Assembly (NCBI RefSeq): GCF_963676325.1
Contig: NZ_OY781099.1
Span: 930,001-994,000, forward strand
From: an uncultured Bacteroides sp.
Lineage (GTDB): Bacteria > Bacteroidota > Bacteroidia > Bacteroidales > Bacteroidaceae
Direction of reading: 5' to 3'
Length of the DNA: 64,000 nucleotides
Under the pieces are notes generated by a model. The model saw only the letters and a list, made by a program, of their open reading frames with translations, had not been told where the DNA came from and searched no databases. A program made the translations under genes and the position numbers. Shown piece after piece: positions 52,102 to 61,283 of this stretch; within the stretch, counting starts at the first letter, position 1, and every line of letters begins with the position of its first letter.

Positions 52102-55100
52102 ATGAATCAAAAAAGAAAAATTGAAAAACTAAACAACAGTATGTATGCGAAGAAATTTGCATTTGCATGCTTATTAGGACTTTTTCTTATTCCTGCGCCT
52201 GTTCATGTAATGGCTGGTGCTGCGAATACTAAAGAAGTTAATCAGAAAAATACCGTAACAGGTAAAGTTCTTGATGAAAATGGTGAACCAATTATCGGTG
52301 CTACAGTTTCAATAGTGGGCAAAACTGCTGGAACAATCACTGATTTGGATGGTATTTTTAAAATTGGTGCAAAACCAACTGATCTTTTGAAAATTTCATT
52401 TGTGGGTTATGTAACTCAACAAGTGAAGGTTACTTCAGGAGACATGGTTGTACAGTTAAAACAAAATGCTCAACAACTAGAAGAGGTTGTTGTGGTGGGT
52501 TATGGCACTCAAAAATCAAAGAATGTAACTGGATCAATCAAACAAGTTTCTGCAAAGGAATTCCAGGATCTTCCTGTATCTAATCTTGCTGAAGCTCTTG
52601 CAGGACAGATTAATGGTTTGTCTGTAAGTGGTGGTTCTGGTCGTCCAGGTGAAAGTGCTACTTTAAGCATTCGTCAACCGTTTAACTTCTCAAAGGATGG
52701 AGGAAATACTGTACCTCTTGTTATTATTGATGATGTTATCCAAATAGACCCGGAAACAGGTTTGTCTACATTGGACCAATTTAATCTGCTTGATGCATCT
52801 GAAATTGAGAGCGTATCAGTACTTCGTGATGCTAGTGCAGCTATTTATGGTTCACGTGCTTCTCAAGGAGCTATCATTGTTAAGACAAAACGTGGTAGCC
52901 AAAGTGCACCTAGAATTAGTTACTCTGGTAAATTTGGTTACAATGATGCAATAAGTCATCCAAAAACTCTGAATGCTTATCAGTATGGTGTTTGGGCTAA
53001 TAGCATTTTAAAAGCAGCAAAACAATATTCTACACCACAAGATATTACTACAAAATTGTTTAGCGATAATGAGTTAAATGAGATGAAAGGCTTGAACTAC
53101 GACTGGTTGGATGAAGCTTGGTCTTCAGCTACTTCAATGTCTCACTCTTTGAATGTTGATGGTGGTGGTGATAAAGCTACATATTTTGCCGGAGCTACAT
53201 ATTACGATCAAGGAGCTAACTTAGGTAAACAAAGTTATGATAAGTGGACTTTCCGTGCAGGAATTGATGTAAAACTTTCTTCTGACTTGAAGTTCTCAGC
53301 TTCTTTATCTGGTAACCAAGGAAAACAGATTAAGTCTTTTACAAAAAATGCTAGTAGTGTAGATGCTTATGGTGGTAAGGCAGGTGAACAAGGCGATTAT
53401 AATTTATTGCTTCATATGCCTCAATATATACCTTGGACTGTAAAACTTGATGATGGAAATGAATATTACACATCCCCAGCATTAGCGCCAAACCAAGCTT
53501 CTGGTAATGCAACATCTGCAAACCAAGTTGGTGGATGGAACTATTTCAGTTTGTTAAATAATGGTTCTGGTCAGACTACTAAAGATTTCAGTACTCAGGC
53601 TAATTTCTCTATGACATATACAGTTCCTTTTGTTAAAGGTTTAAGCTTTAAGGGTACTTATGCTACATCTCGTGCTTCTTCTGATACAGAACAAGTTCAA
53701 ATGCCATTTACTTTGGCCCTGAATAAAAATATGCAGAATGCAGAGAAACACCTTTATTCAACACATACTACTGTTTCTGATTATGAAATAAAATTTAATA
53801 ATAAGAGTTCACGTGTTGTTTACAGCGATGAAATTGCAGAAAACCGTCAAATGAACTTCTATGTGAATTATGACAGATCATTTGGTCAACATAATATCAC
53901 AGGTATGTTGTCAGCAGAACGTACTGATGCTAGCTTCACTAAGAAGTTCTACTTATATGATACTCCTAATGTACCATATTTGGGTACAAGTACTTCTGCC
54001 GGAATCTTGAATGCCGGAAACTCTTATACTTCAAAAAGCGAATCTGGAACTCTTTCTTATTTAGGTCGTTTCACCTATAGCTATGCAGATAGATATATGG
54101 CAGAGTTTATGTTCCGTTCAGATGCTTCAACAAAATTTGCTCCTGAAAATTACTGGGGATTCTTCCCAGGTGTATCATTAGGATGGGTAGCATCAGAAGA
54201 ATCATGGTTTAAAGATAAACTTCCTTGGTTTGAATATTTAAAGGTTCGTGCTTCTTGGGGACAGACTGGTAAAGATAATATCAAAGCTTGGGGCTGGATG
54301 CAGACTTATGACTATGCAGCAGATAAGGGTCTGCAATTTGGTACTAATGGTGGAACATTAGGTAATGCTTTGACTCCAGGTAAGACTCCGAACCGTAATG
54401 TACATTGGGACAATACTAATAAGTTTAATCTAGGATTTGATACTCGTTTCTTAGATGGACGTTTAAGTGCTAATGTTGATTTGTATTATAATATGAATAC
54501 AGATGTGTTGAATCAATATATGGCTCAGGTTGATGGAACTCCAATTACTGTTGGTGGTTCTTATGCAGAAGAAAACTTTGGTAGAATTGATGACTATGGA
54601 ACTGAAATCTCTTTCAACTGGAGAGATAAAGTTGGTCAGGTTAAATATAATGTTGGTGTAGACCTTTCATTTAATGGTAATGAAATCAAAGAATGGCCAA
54701 CTTTATCAGCAGCTTACCCTTCATCAAATACAGCTAAAGTTGGTAGCTCTACTTATTTACCAGCATGGGGATATCGTGTATGGCGTGGAACATCAACTGG
54801 TGATGGTCTGCTTCGTAACCAAGATGATATCGATAAGTATTGGGCCTATTTGACTGAAAATGCAACAGCGGCAGGAACAACTCCTAAATTCTTTAAATCA
54901 ACAGATAAGTCTCAATTGAGACCTGGTATGTTAGCTTACCAAGACCTTCATGGAGCTTCAGATGCAAACGGAAATTTGGCTGCTCCTAATGGACAGATTA
55001 ATGATACAGGTGAGGATTTAGATAAACTTTGTAAAGTTAATAAGACATACGGTTTTACTACAAAAATGGGAGCTTCATGGAAAAGTCTTAGTTGGAGTGC

Positions 55101-55521
55101 AATGATTTCTACATCTTGGGGTGGTCTTCGTACAATTGATAATTACAAGATTAATACTTCAAGCAGTCAAATGCTTTGGTCACCTGAATCATATTGGTCA
55201 AATATGTTTGATGAAACATCGAATCCAAATGGTAAATATCCAAATGCAGGCTATGCTGATGCAAATGTTCTTTCAACTTCAGATTTCTGGACTATCAGTA
55301 CTTTCCGTTGCTATGTGAAAAATATGAGCATTGGATATACTCTTCCTAAAAGATGGCTTAAGGTTGCTAAGATAGAATCTGCTAAGCTTAGTTTGACTGG
55401 TACAAATCTTTGGGACTTTTATAATCCATATCCTAAAAAATATCGTAATATGTATGATAGTTCTACTGGGACTTATCCTACATTACGCACATATTCTTTG
55501 GGTGTTAGCCTATCATTTTAA
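52102..55521 (+). CDS. susC: SusC/RagA-family TonB-linked outer-membrane protein
   Basis: 1139 residues, the usual size. Signal peptide to about residue 38 (start at 52102; an alternative ATG at 52141). A carboxypeptidase-like beta domain (about 50-125: VTGKVLDENGEPIIGATVSI) precedes the TonB box-plug (LEEVVVVGYGTQKSKNVTGS, then AGQINGLSVSGGSGRPGES). The rest is a beta-barrel ending in GVSLSF, with a terminal aromatic. It forms the outer-membrane importer with the SusD protein 20 bp downstream. Adjacent pectate lyase and GH43-like genes point to pectic oligosaccharides as the ligand. Confidence 0.95.
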   Translation: MNQKRKIEKLNNSMYAKKFAFACLLGLFLIPAPVHVMAGAANTKEVNQKNTVTGKVLDENGEPIIGATVSIVGKTAGTITDLDGIFKIGAKPTDLLKISFVGYVTQQVKVTSGDMVVQLKQNAQQLEEVVVVGYGTQKSKNVTGSIKQVSAKEFQDLPVSNLAEALAGQINGLSVSGGSGRPGESATLSIRQPFNFSKDGGNTVPLVIIDDVIQIDPETGLSTLDQFNLLDASEIESVSVLRDASAAIYGSRASQGAIIVKTKRGSQSAPRISYSGKFGYNDAISHPKTLNAYQYGVWANSILKAAKQYSTPQDITTKLFSDNELNEMKGLNYDWLDEAWSSATSMSHSLNVDGGGDKATYFAGATYYDQGANLGKQSYDKWTFRAGIDVKLSSDLKFSASLSGNQGKQIKSFTKNASSVDAYGGKAGEQGDYNLLLHMPQYIPWTVKLDDGNEYYTSPALAPNQASGNATSANQVGGWNYFSLLNNGSGQTTKDFSTQANFSMTYTVPFVKGLSFKGTYATSRASSDTEQVQMPFTLALNKNMQNAEKHLYSTHTTVSDYEIKFNNKSSRVVYSDEIAENRQMNFYVNYDRSFGQHNITGMLSAERTDASFTKKFYLYDTPNVPYLGTSTSAGILNAGNSYTSKSESGTLSYLGRFTYSYADRYMAEFMFRSDASTKFAPENYWGFFPGVSLGWVASEESWFKDKLPWFEYLKVRASWGQTGKDNIKAWGWMQTYDYAADKGLQFGTNGGTLGNALTPGKTPNRNVHWDNTNKFNLGFDTRFLDGRLSANVDLYYNMNTDVLNQYMAQVDGTPITVGGSYAEENFGRIDDYGTEISFNWRDKVGQVKYNVGVDLSFNGNEIKEWPTLSAAYPSSNTAKVGSSTYLPAWGYRVWRGTSTGDGLLRNQDDIDKYWAYLTENATAAGTTPKFFKSTDKSQLRPGMLAYQDLHGASDANGNLAAPNGQINDTGEDLDKLCKVNKTYGFTTKMGASWKSLSWSAMISTSWGGLRTIDNYKINTSSSQMLWSPESYWSNMFDETSNPNGKYPNAGYADANVLSTSDFWTISTFRCYVKNMSIGYTLPKRWLKVAKIESAKLSLTGTNLWDFYNPYPKKYRNMYDSSTGTYPTLRTYSLGVSLSF

Positions 55522-55541
55522 ATCTCTTAATACCGAAAAAT

Positions 55542-57512
55542 ATGAATAGAAAAAAAATATTATACATTGCAGCACTTGCTGTTGGTTTATTATCAGCCAG
55601 CTGTAACGATCAGTTTTTGGAAGACAAGAAACTGTATGGAGTGTTTGATGAAAATACTTTTCAAAATGAAACTCAAACAGGATGGTTTATAGATAAAGTA
55701 TACTATGATTATTACTATGGCTATAAATCTCCAGGATTAAATATTGTTGGTCTTTGGGAAGATAGAACTGGTTTGACTGAAGAAAAAGGAGGAATGTCTA
55801 ACTTGCTCAATCCAACAAAATCTTTAGAAACATCAGATGACTGTTCTCAATATTATGGAGCAAAACTAGGAACCAGTGCTACGAACAGTCCTTATACTCG
55901 CATTCGTAACTGTAACTTTGTTATCAATAATATTGATGAGTTAGGAACAAATGTTTCTGCTACTTTCAAAACGACTGCTAAGGGTCAAATGTATTTTCTT
56001 CGTGCTATACAATATTTCGACTTGGTACGTATGTATGGAGGTGTGCCTATTGTAACAACAGTGTCTAAAGCAACTTCAGAAGACGAGAGTATCAAATATC
56101 CTCGTAGATCTGTTACTGATTGTGTTGATCAGATTATCTCTGATTTAGATTCAGCAGCTACTAAATTGCCAAATCAATGGAATGCTGCAAATTATGGCCG
56201 TTTCACGCGTGCTGCTGCTTTAGCAATGAAGAGCCGTGTTTTGCTGACTTATGCTAGTCCATTATATAATAAGGATTGGGATAATCCTGCTAATGATCGT
56301 TGGGCTAAGGCTTTGGAAGCTGGCTTGACAGCTGAAAAAGAACTTACTACTGCAGGATATGGACTTTATGGTTCAAGTGCAAAAGATTGGAGTAACATGT
56401 TTTTAGTTGATAATACTTTCTGTAAAGAAGCTATTATGGTTAAATTGCTTTCTCCAAATACCACAGTTGCAGAAAATAACAGTTGGGAAAAAACAATCCG
56501 TCTTTCTAACCAAGGTGGTTCAGGTGGTTTGAAAGCTCCAAAAGAAATGATCGACTTATTCCCTATGGCAGACGGTTCACGTCCAACAGTGGCAAATGGT
56601 TATAATGATTTCAAGTTTTTCTTGAATCGTGATCCTCGTTTCTATCGTACATTTGCTTTCTCTGGTTGTAAATGGGGATATAAAAGTAATCCTACCGCAA
56701 CAGTTTGGGGCTATCGCTGGCAATATACCGCATCAGGTAAAACTGCATTCGGTTATAGTGATAATAATGATGTAAACAGTCCTGCATTTGTTCGAAAGAT
56801 GACTAATACAGCTATGGATAATGTTTTTGATTATTCAGGTACTGATATCTTTGAATATCGTTATGCAGAATTGCTTCTGAATATTGCTGAATGCTATGCA
56901 GCTACAAACAATGTAACTAAATGTTTGGAATATTTAAGCTTAATCCGTAAACGTGTAGGTATTCCTTCTGCAAATAACTATGGTATTGGAACACTTGCTG
57001 ATAAATATGCTGCAATTGAAGCTTGTCTTTACGAACGTAGAGTTGAATTAGCATATGAAGGTAAACGTACTATGGATATTCAACGTTGGATGTTATACAA
57101 TGATGATGCTTCTGCAAACAATACTACTTGTGCTAAATTGGGTATTAGCCCTATTAACGGTACAAGTCGTACAGGACATTATCTTGAATATAAAACTACT
57201 CTTACTAGTAACACTGACCCATTAGCTTCTGCTCGTAGTACTATATCTGTTGATCCAGATGCTACTCCAGCTGTCTTTGCTCAAAGTTTACAGGATTTAG
57301 CTACTTTCTACGAACAGAATTTTGTTCTTAAAGATCCTGCTACTCCTATGGATAATGATGGTTTGGGTAAAGCGTTAAAGATTGGTTGGAAACAACGTTA
57401 TTATATATGGGGTATCCACAGAACTGCTTTAACTGCAAATTCATGGTTGGAACAAACTATAGGATGGTTAGATGCTAATAATGCTCAAGGTACTTTTGAT
57501 TACCAGAAATAG
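55542..57512 (+). CDS. susD: RagB/SusD-family nutrient-binding lipoprotein
   Basis: 656 residues. Lipoprotein signal LAVGLLSASCNDQFLEDKKL (Cys near 21). TPR-like core with GQMYFLRAIQYFDLVRMYGG (the family helix), GRFTRAAALAMKSRVLLTYA, EYRYAELLLNIAECYA and CLYERRVELAYEGKRTMDIQ. It forms the lid of the SusC barrel on the cell surface and captures oligosaccharide. It is followed by a strong terminator, which separates it from the lyase genes. Confidence 0.95.
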   Translation: MNRKKILYIAALAVGLLSASCNDQFLEDKKLYGVFDENTFQNETQTGWFIDKVYYDYYYGYKSPGLNIVGLWEDRTGLTEEKGGMSNLLNPTKSLETSDDCSQYYGAKLGTSATNSPYTRIRNCNFVINNIDELGTNVSATFKTTAKGQMYFLRAIQYFDLVRMYGGVPIVTTVSKATSEDESIKYPRRSVTDCVDQIISDLDSAATKLPNQWNAANYGRFTRAAALAMKSRVLLTYASPLYNKDWDNPANDRWAKALEAGLTAEKELTTAGYGLYGSSAKDWSNMFLVDNTFCKEAIMVKLLSPNTTVAENNSWEKTIRLSNQGGSGGLKAPKEMIDLFPMADGSRPTVANGYNDFKFFLNRDPRFYRTFAFSGCKWGYKSNPTATVWGYRWQYTASGKTAFGYSDNNDVNSPAFVRKMTNTAMDNVFDYSGTDIFEYRYAELLLNIAECYAATNNVTKCLEYLSLIRKRVGIPSANNYGIGTLADKYAAIEACLYERRVELAYEGKRTMDIQRWMLYNDDASANNTTCAKLGISPINGTSRTGHYLEYKTTLTSNTDPLASARSTISVDPDATPAVFAQSLQDLATFYEQNFVLKDPATPMDNDGLGKALKIGWKQRYYIWGIHRTALTANSWLEQTIGWLDANNAQGTFDYQK

Positions 57513-57560
57513 AATTAGAATTTCAGAAAAGAGAAATTTTAGAATTCTGATATAAAAATG

Positions 57561-57603
57561 AAACACTTCCCAAGGTAAATTCCTTGTGGAAGTGTTTTTT
57601 TTT
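57561..57603 (+). terminator. Terminator inside the polysaccharide locus
   Basis: AAACACTTCC plus CAAGG pairs with CCTTG plus GGAAGTGTTT, with a one-base bulge, followed by nine Ts. Confidence 0.85.
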
Positions 57604-57615
57604 GTTCAAAATTAC

Positions 57616-57647
57616 TTGTTAGTGATTACAAAAAGCCTTTAAATTTG
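57616..57647 (+). promoter_or_regulatory. Internal promoter before the pectate lyase gene
   Basis: TTG at 57616-57618 and TAAATTTG at 57640-57647 (21 bp apart), 37 bp before the ATG. It allows the lyase unit to be expressed separately from susCD. Confidence 0.6.
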
Positions 57648-57684
57648 TCTTATAGTTATAAGTAAGTTCTTAAATAACGAATAA

Positions 57685-59373
57685 ATGAAAAAGAAATTAT
57701 TATTGGTAATGTGCATGGTGGCACTTATGGCACCATTCTCACAAGTTAAGGCTCAGTATCCTGATGTACCTAAGGACGTTAAGGAAGCAGCTGATAAAAT
57801 GATGGCAGAGGAACAAGCGTCTTCAGATGCTGCATGGGAAAAAGCTTATCCTACTGTTAAAGAGGAATCAGAACACGGACGTCCATACATTCCATGGGCA
57901 GCTCGTCCAACAGATCTTCCACAGGCAAAGATTCCTTCTTTCCCTGGTGCAATGGGTGGCGGTGCATATACTTTTGGTGGCCGTGGAGGTAAAGTAATTA
58001 CAGTAACAAACCTTAATGACCGTGGTCCTGGTTCTTTGCGTGATGCTTGTGAACAAGGTGGTGCTCGTATTGTAGTATTTAATGTTTCTGGTATTATCCG
58101 CATTAAGACTCCTATTATTGTTCGTGCTCCTTATATTACTATTGCAGGACAAACTGCTCCTGGTGATGGTGTATGTTTAGCTGGTGAATCATTTTGGGTA
58201 AATACTCACGATGTGGTTGTACGTCACATGCGCTTCCGTCGTGGAGAAACCTGGGTAGGTCGTCGCGATGACTCATTTGGTGGTAACCCTGTTGGTAACA
58301 TCATGATTGACCACTGTTCTTGTACTTATGGATTGGATGAAAATATCTCTTTCTACCGTCACATGTTTAATCCAGGTAAAGGATATAACGATCTTAAATT
58401 GCCTACTGTAAACGTAACAATTCAGAATACTATTTCTGCTAAGTCACTTGATACTTATAACCATGCATTTGGTAGTACTCTTGGTGGTGAAAACTGTTCT
58501 TTCATGCGTAACCTTTGGGCTAGCAACGCAGGTCGTAACCCATCAATTGGTTGGAATGGTATCTTTAACTTTGCAAATAATGTAATTTACAACTGGGTGC
58601 ACCGTTCTGTTGATGGTGGTGATTATACAGCATTGTATAATATCATTAATAACTATTACAAACCAGGTCCGTTAACTCCAAAAGATACTCCTGTAGGTCA
58701 TCGTTTTGTGAAACCAGAAGCTGGTCGTAGCAAATTAGGATACTTTGTATTTGGTCGCGTATACTGTAACGGTAACGTTATGGAAGGTAATGAAAAAGTT
58801 ACTAAAGACAACTGGGACGGTGGTGTACAGGTTGAAGAACAACCTAATACCGATGGCTATACAGCAAGTATGAAATGGAACGAACCATTCCCAATGCCTG
58901 CATTCCCAATTATGTCTGCAAAAGAAGCTTATAACTTTGTAATGGAAAATGTTGGTGCAACTCTTCCTAAAAGAGATATCGTTGACCAACGTATTATTGA
59001 AGAAGTAAAAACAGGGAAGGCTTATTACAAAGAAGGATTAGATCCTGAATCTTTCTATCAGTTTAAATATCGTCGTTTACCAAAAGATTCTTATAAGAAA
59101 GGTATCATCACAGATCTCAAACAAGTTGGTGGATATCCTGAATATAAAGGAAAAGCATACAAAGACAGTGATAATGATGGTATGCCAGATGCATGGGAAA
59201 AAGCAAACGGTTTGAATCCTAACGATCCTTCTGATGCTAACAAGGATTGCACTGGTGATGGTTATACAAACATTGAAAAATACATCAATGGTATCGATAC
59301 CAAAACAAAAGTTGACTGGACAAACGCTGCTAATAACTATGACACATTAGCAAAGAAAAGTTCTTTGATGTAA
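57685..59373 (+). CDS. Pectate lyase (PL1-like) with calcium-binding C-terminus
   Basis: 562 residues, signal peptide about 1-23. The parallel beta-helix lyase begins at about residue 88 (IPSFPGAMGGGAYTFGGRGG), with VTNLNDRGPGSLRDACEQGG, ITIAGQTAPGDGVCLAGESF, NIMIDHCSCTYG and NNVIYNWVH. These are the same segments as in the large lyase at 10469. The C-terminus has DSDNDGMPDAWEKANGLNPN and GDGYTNIEKYIN (about 493-540), a calcium-binding type-3-like repeat. It cleaves polygalacturonic or related pectic backbones; fits upstream SusCD. No Ig repeats or T9SS-like domain. Confidence 0.9.
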   Translation: MKKKLLLVMCMVALMAPFSQVKAQYPDVPKDVKEAADKMMAEEQASSDAAWEKAYPTVKEESEHGRPYIPWAARPTDLPQAKIPSFPGAMGGGAYTFGGRGGKVITVTNLNDRGPGSLRDACEQGGARIVVFNVSGIIRIKTPIIVRAPYITIAGQTAPGDGVCLAGESFWVNTHDVVVRHMRFRRGETWVGRRDDSFGGNPVGNIMIDHCSCTYGLDENISFYRHMFNPGKGYNDLKLPTVNVTIQNTISAKSLDTYNHAFGSTLGGENCSFMRNLWASNAGRNPSIGWNGIFNFANNVIYNWVHRSVDGGDYTALYNIINNYYKPGPLTPKDTPVGHRFVKPEAGRSKLGYFVFGRVYCNGNVMEGNEKVTKDNWDGGVQVEEQPNTDGYTASMKWNEPFPMPAFPIMSAKEAYNFVMENVGATLPKRDIVDQRIIEEVKTGKAYYKEGLDPESFYQFKYRRLPKDSYKKGIITDLKQVGGYPEYKGKAYKDSDNDGMPDAWEKANGLNPNDPSDANKDCTGDGYTNIEKYINGIDTKTKVDWTNAANNYDTLAKKSSLM

Positions 59374-59386
59374 TTAATAGCCAATT

Positions 59387-60067
59387 ATGAGAAATAATAA
59401 AATGAAATTTTTGCACTTAGCTGTTTTATTCTTCTTGTTCGCAAGTACCGCTTTTGCAACAGAACTTGATTCACTTAACCGCGATTCTAAATATGTGGAG
59501 TCTATAAAAGGACGCTCACAGAAGATTGTCGATAAGTTAAAGCTGAAGGATAAGTCTGCTGCGCTTGATGTTCGTAATATAATTGCAAACAGATATTTTC
59601 TGTTGAATGATATTTATGCAAAGAGAGATGCTGCAGTGAAGAAAGTGAAAGATTCAGGTGTGGCTGGTTCACAAAAGAACGATGCTCTTTCTGCTATCGA
59701 TCACGAAAAAGATGCAACACTTTACCGCTCTCATTTTGCCTTTTCTTCAGATCTTTCCATGTTTCTGAACGAAATACAGATCGAAGCTGTAAAAGACGGT
59801 ATGACATTTGGCGTTGTAAAGGTAACTTATGATGCAACTTTGGATATGATTCCTTCATTGAAGAAAGATGAAAAGAAGCAGATTCTTGCATGGCTTACTG
59901 AGGCTCGCGAGTTTGCTATGGATGCTGAGAATTCTAACAAGAAGCACGAGGCATTTGGCAAATATAAAGGCCGTATCAATAACTATCTTTCTAAAAGAGG
60001 ATATGATTTGGTTAAGGAAAGAGCCGGATGGGCTGAACGTCTTAAAGCAAGAGGTATTAAGCAGTAG
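59387..60067 (+). CDS. DUF3826 protein
   Basis: 226 residues, signal peptide about 1-25 (FLFASTAFATELDSL). The body is helical and charged; it matches the DUF3826 family, which tends to sit beside pectate lyases in Bacteroidetes polysaccharide loci. Activity unknown; periplasmic by its signal. It starts 13 bp after the pectate lyase stop and is closed by a strong terminator. Confidence 0.82.
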   Translation: MRNNKMKFLHLAVLFFLFASTAFATELDSLNRDSKYVESIKGRSQKIVDKLKLKDKSAALDVRNIIANRYFLLNDIYAKRDAAVKKVKDSGVAGSQKNDALSAIDHEKDATLYRSHFAFSSDLSMFLNEIQIEAVKDGMTFGVVKVTYDATLDMIPSLKKDEKKQILAWLTEAREFAMDAENSNKKHEAFGKYKGRINNYLSKRGYDLVKERAGWAERLKARGIKQ

Positions 60068-60089
60068 TTAGTGAATTTCAATATATATA

Positions 60090-60130
60090 AATCCCCGGTT
60101 ATCTGAAACAACGATAACCGGGGATTTTTT
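60090..60130 (+). terminator. Perfect intrinsic terminator
   Basis: AATCCCCGGTTATC pairs perfectly with GATAACCGGGGATT, then TTTT. Confidence 0.92.
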
Positions 60131-60135
60131 ATTGG

Positions 60136-60206
60136 CCAATAATTTAATTTTATTCTCCAATAAATTAAAATCATAGGCCAATAAACCTGGAATTATTGGG
60201 CAATAA
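60136..60206. repeat. CCAATAA array, 4 units, 21-22 bp period
   Basis: CCAATAA at 60136, 60157 and 60178 and GCAATAA at 60200 (steps 21, 21, 22). It starts immediately after the DUF3826 terminator. Same spacing as the TGTACA arrays but a different core. Confidence 0.75.
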
Positions 60207-60314
60207 ATTTCAGGTGCAAGCTTTATAAATAATACTTATTGAGTACAAATAAGCTGTTACAGCGTCTTTTTTATATCTCATTGTACATAATTTACTAAAG
60301 TGATAATCCCTGAT

Positions 60315-61241
60315 ATGGCAAGCATAATTAAATCTGGCATTTTATTGTCTTTATTGTTTTTACTTTCTTGTAAAACAATTAATCCAGAAGTATATCTATC
60401 AACCTCATTCCATGAGCCTGCAACTGACGGACTTCGTTATATATACAGCGAAGATGGAATTCATTGGGACAGTATTTCCGGTACATGGCTAAAACCGGAA
60501 GTGGGAACTCAGAAAGTTATGCGCGATCCTTCTATAACCCGTACTCCTGACGGTACTTACCATTTGGTGTGGACTTCAAGCTGGAAAGGGGATAATGGCT
60601 TTGGCTATGCAAGCTCAAAAGATTTAATACACTGGTCAGAAGAACAGAAAATTCCAGTGATGGCAAAAGAACCTACTACCGTAAATGTGTGGGCGCCCGA
60701 AGTTTTTTATGATGACGTGAAGAAAGAGTTTGTTGTAGTCTGGGCATCGTGCGTACCTAACCGTTTTGCAAGAGGCGTTGAAGATGAAAATAACAATCAC
60801 CGCCTTTATTATATCACAACCAAAGATTTTAAAACCATATCCGAAACCAAATTGTTTTATGATCCGGGCTTTAGTGTGATTGATGCTACGATAGTGAAAC
60901 GCGGAGATCAGGATTATGTTTTGGTTATGAAAGATAATACCCGTGCCATGAGAAACCTGAAAGTTGCTTTTGCTAAGTCGCCAACAGGTCCTTATACTCC
61001 TGCATCGGTTCCTTTTACGGAAAGTTTTGTTGAAGGTCCTACCACCGCTAAGGTTGGAGACGACTATTATATATACTTTGATGTGTATGAGCGAAAAATA
61101 TTCGGTGCAATGAAGACTCGTGATTTTATTCATTTTCAGAATAAAACAGATGAACTTAAAATGCCTGTGGGACACAAACACGGCACTATTGTGAAAATAC
61201 CGTATTCAGATCTCAAGAGATTACTGAAGGCTCAGAAATAA
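60315..61241 (+). CDS. GH43-like glycoside hydrolase (lipoprotein)
   Basis: 308 residues from the ATG at 60315 (a GTG at 60300 is possible). Lipoprotein signal LLSLLFLLSCKTIN. Five-bladed beta-propeller with the expected acidic triad: MRDPSITRTPDGTYHLVW (general base Asp), VIDATIVKRGDQDYVL (pKa-tuning Asp) and ESFVEGPTTAKVGDDYYIYF (acid Glu). The family mainly holds arabinofuranosidases, xylosidases and galactosidases; in a pectin locus an arabinan/galactan side-chain role is plausible but inferred. It follows the CCAATAA array. Confidence 0.82.
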   Translation: MASIIKSGILLSLLFLLSCKTINPEVYLSTSFHEPATDGLRYIYSEDGIHWDSISGTWLKPEVGTQKVMRDPSITRTPDGTYHLVWTSSWKGDNGFGYASSKDLIHWSEEQKIPVMAKEPTTVNVWAPEVFYDDVKKEFVVVWASCVPNRFARGVEDENNNHRLYYITTKDFKTISETKLFYDPGFSVIDATIVKRGDQDYVLVMKDNTRAMRNLKVAFAKSPTGPYTPASVPFTESFVEGPTTAKVGDDYYIYFDVYERKIFGAMKTRDFIHFQNKTDELKMPVGHKHGTIVKIPYSDLKRLLKAQK

Positions 61242-61283
61242 CAATTTTAGAATAAAAGAAATTAATCATATTATAAGGCAAAA

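Noticed and set aside
60636..61181. 181-codon minus-strand frame
   Set aside because: Opposite the GH43-like gene; the plus strand has the complete catalytic triad.
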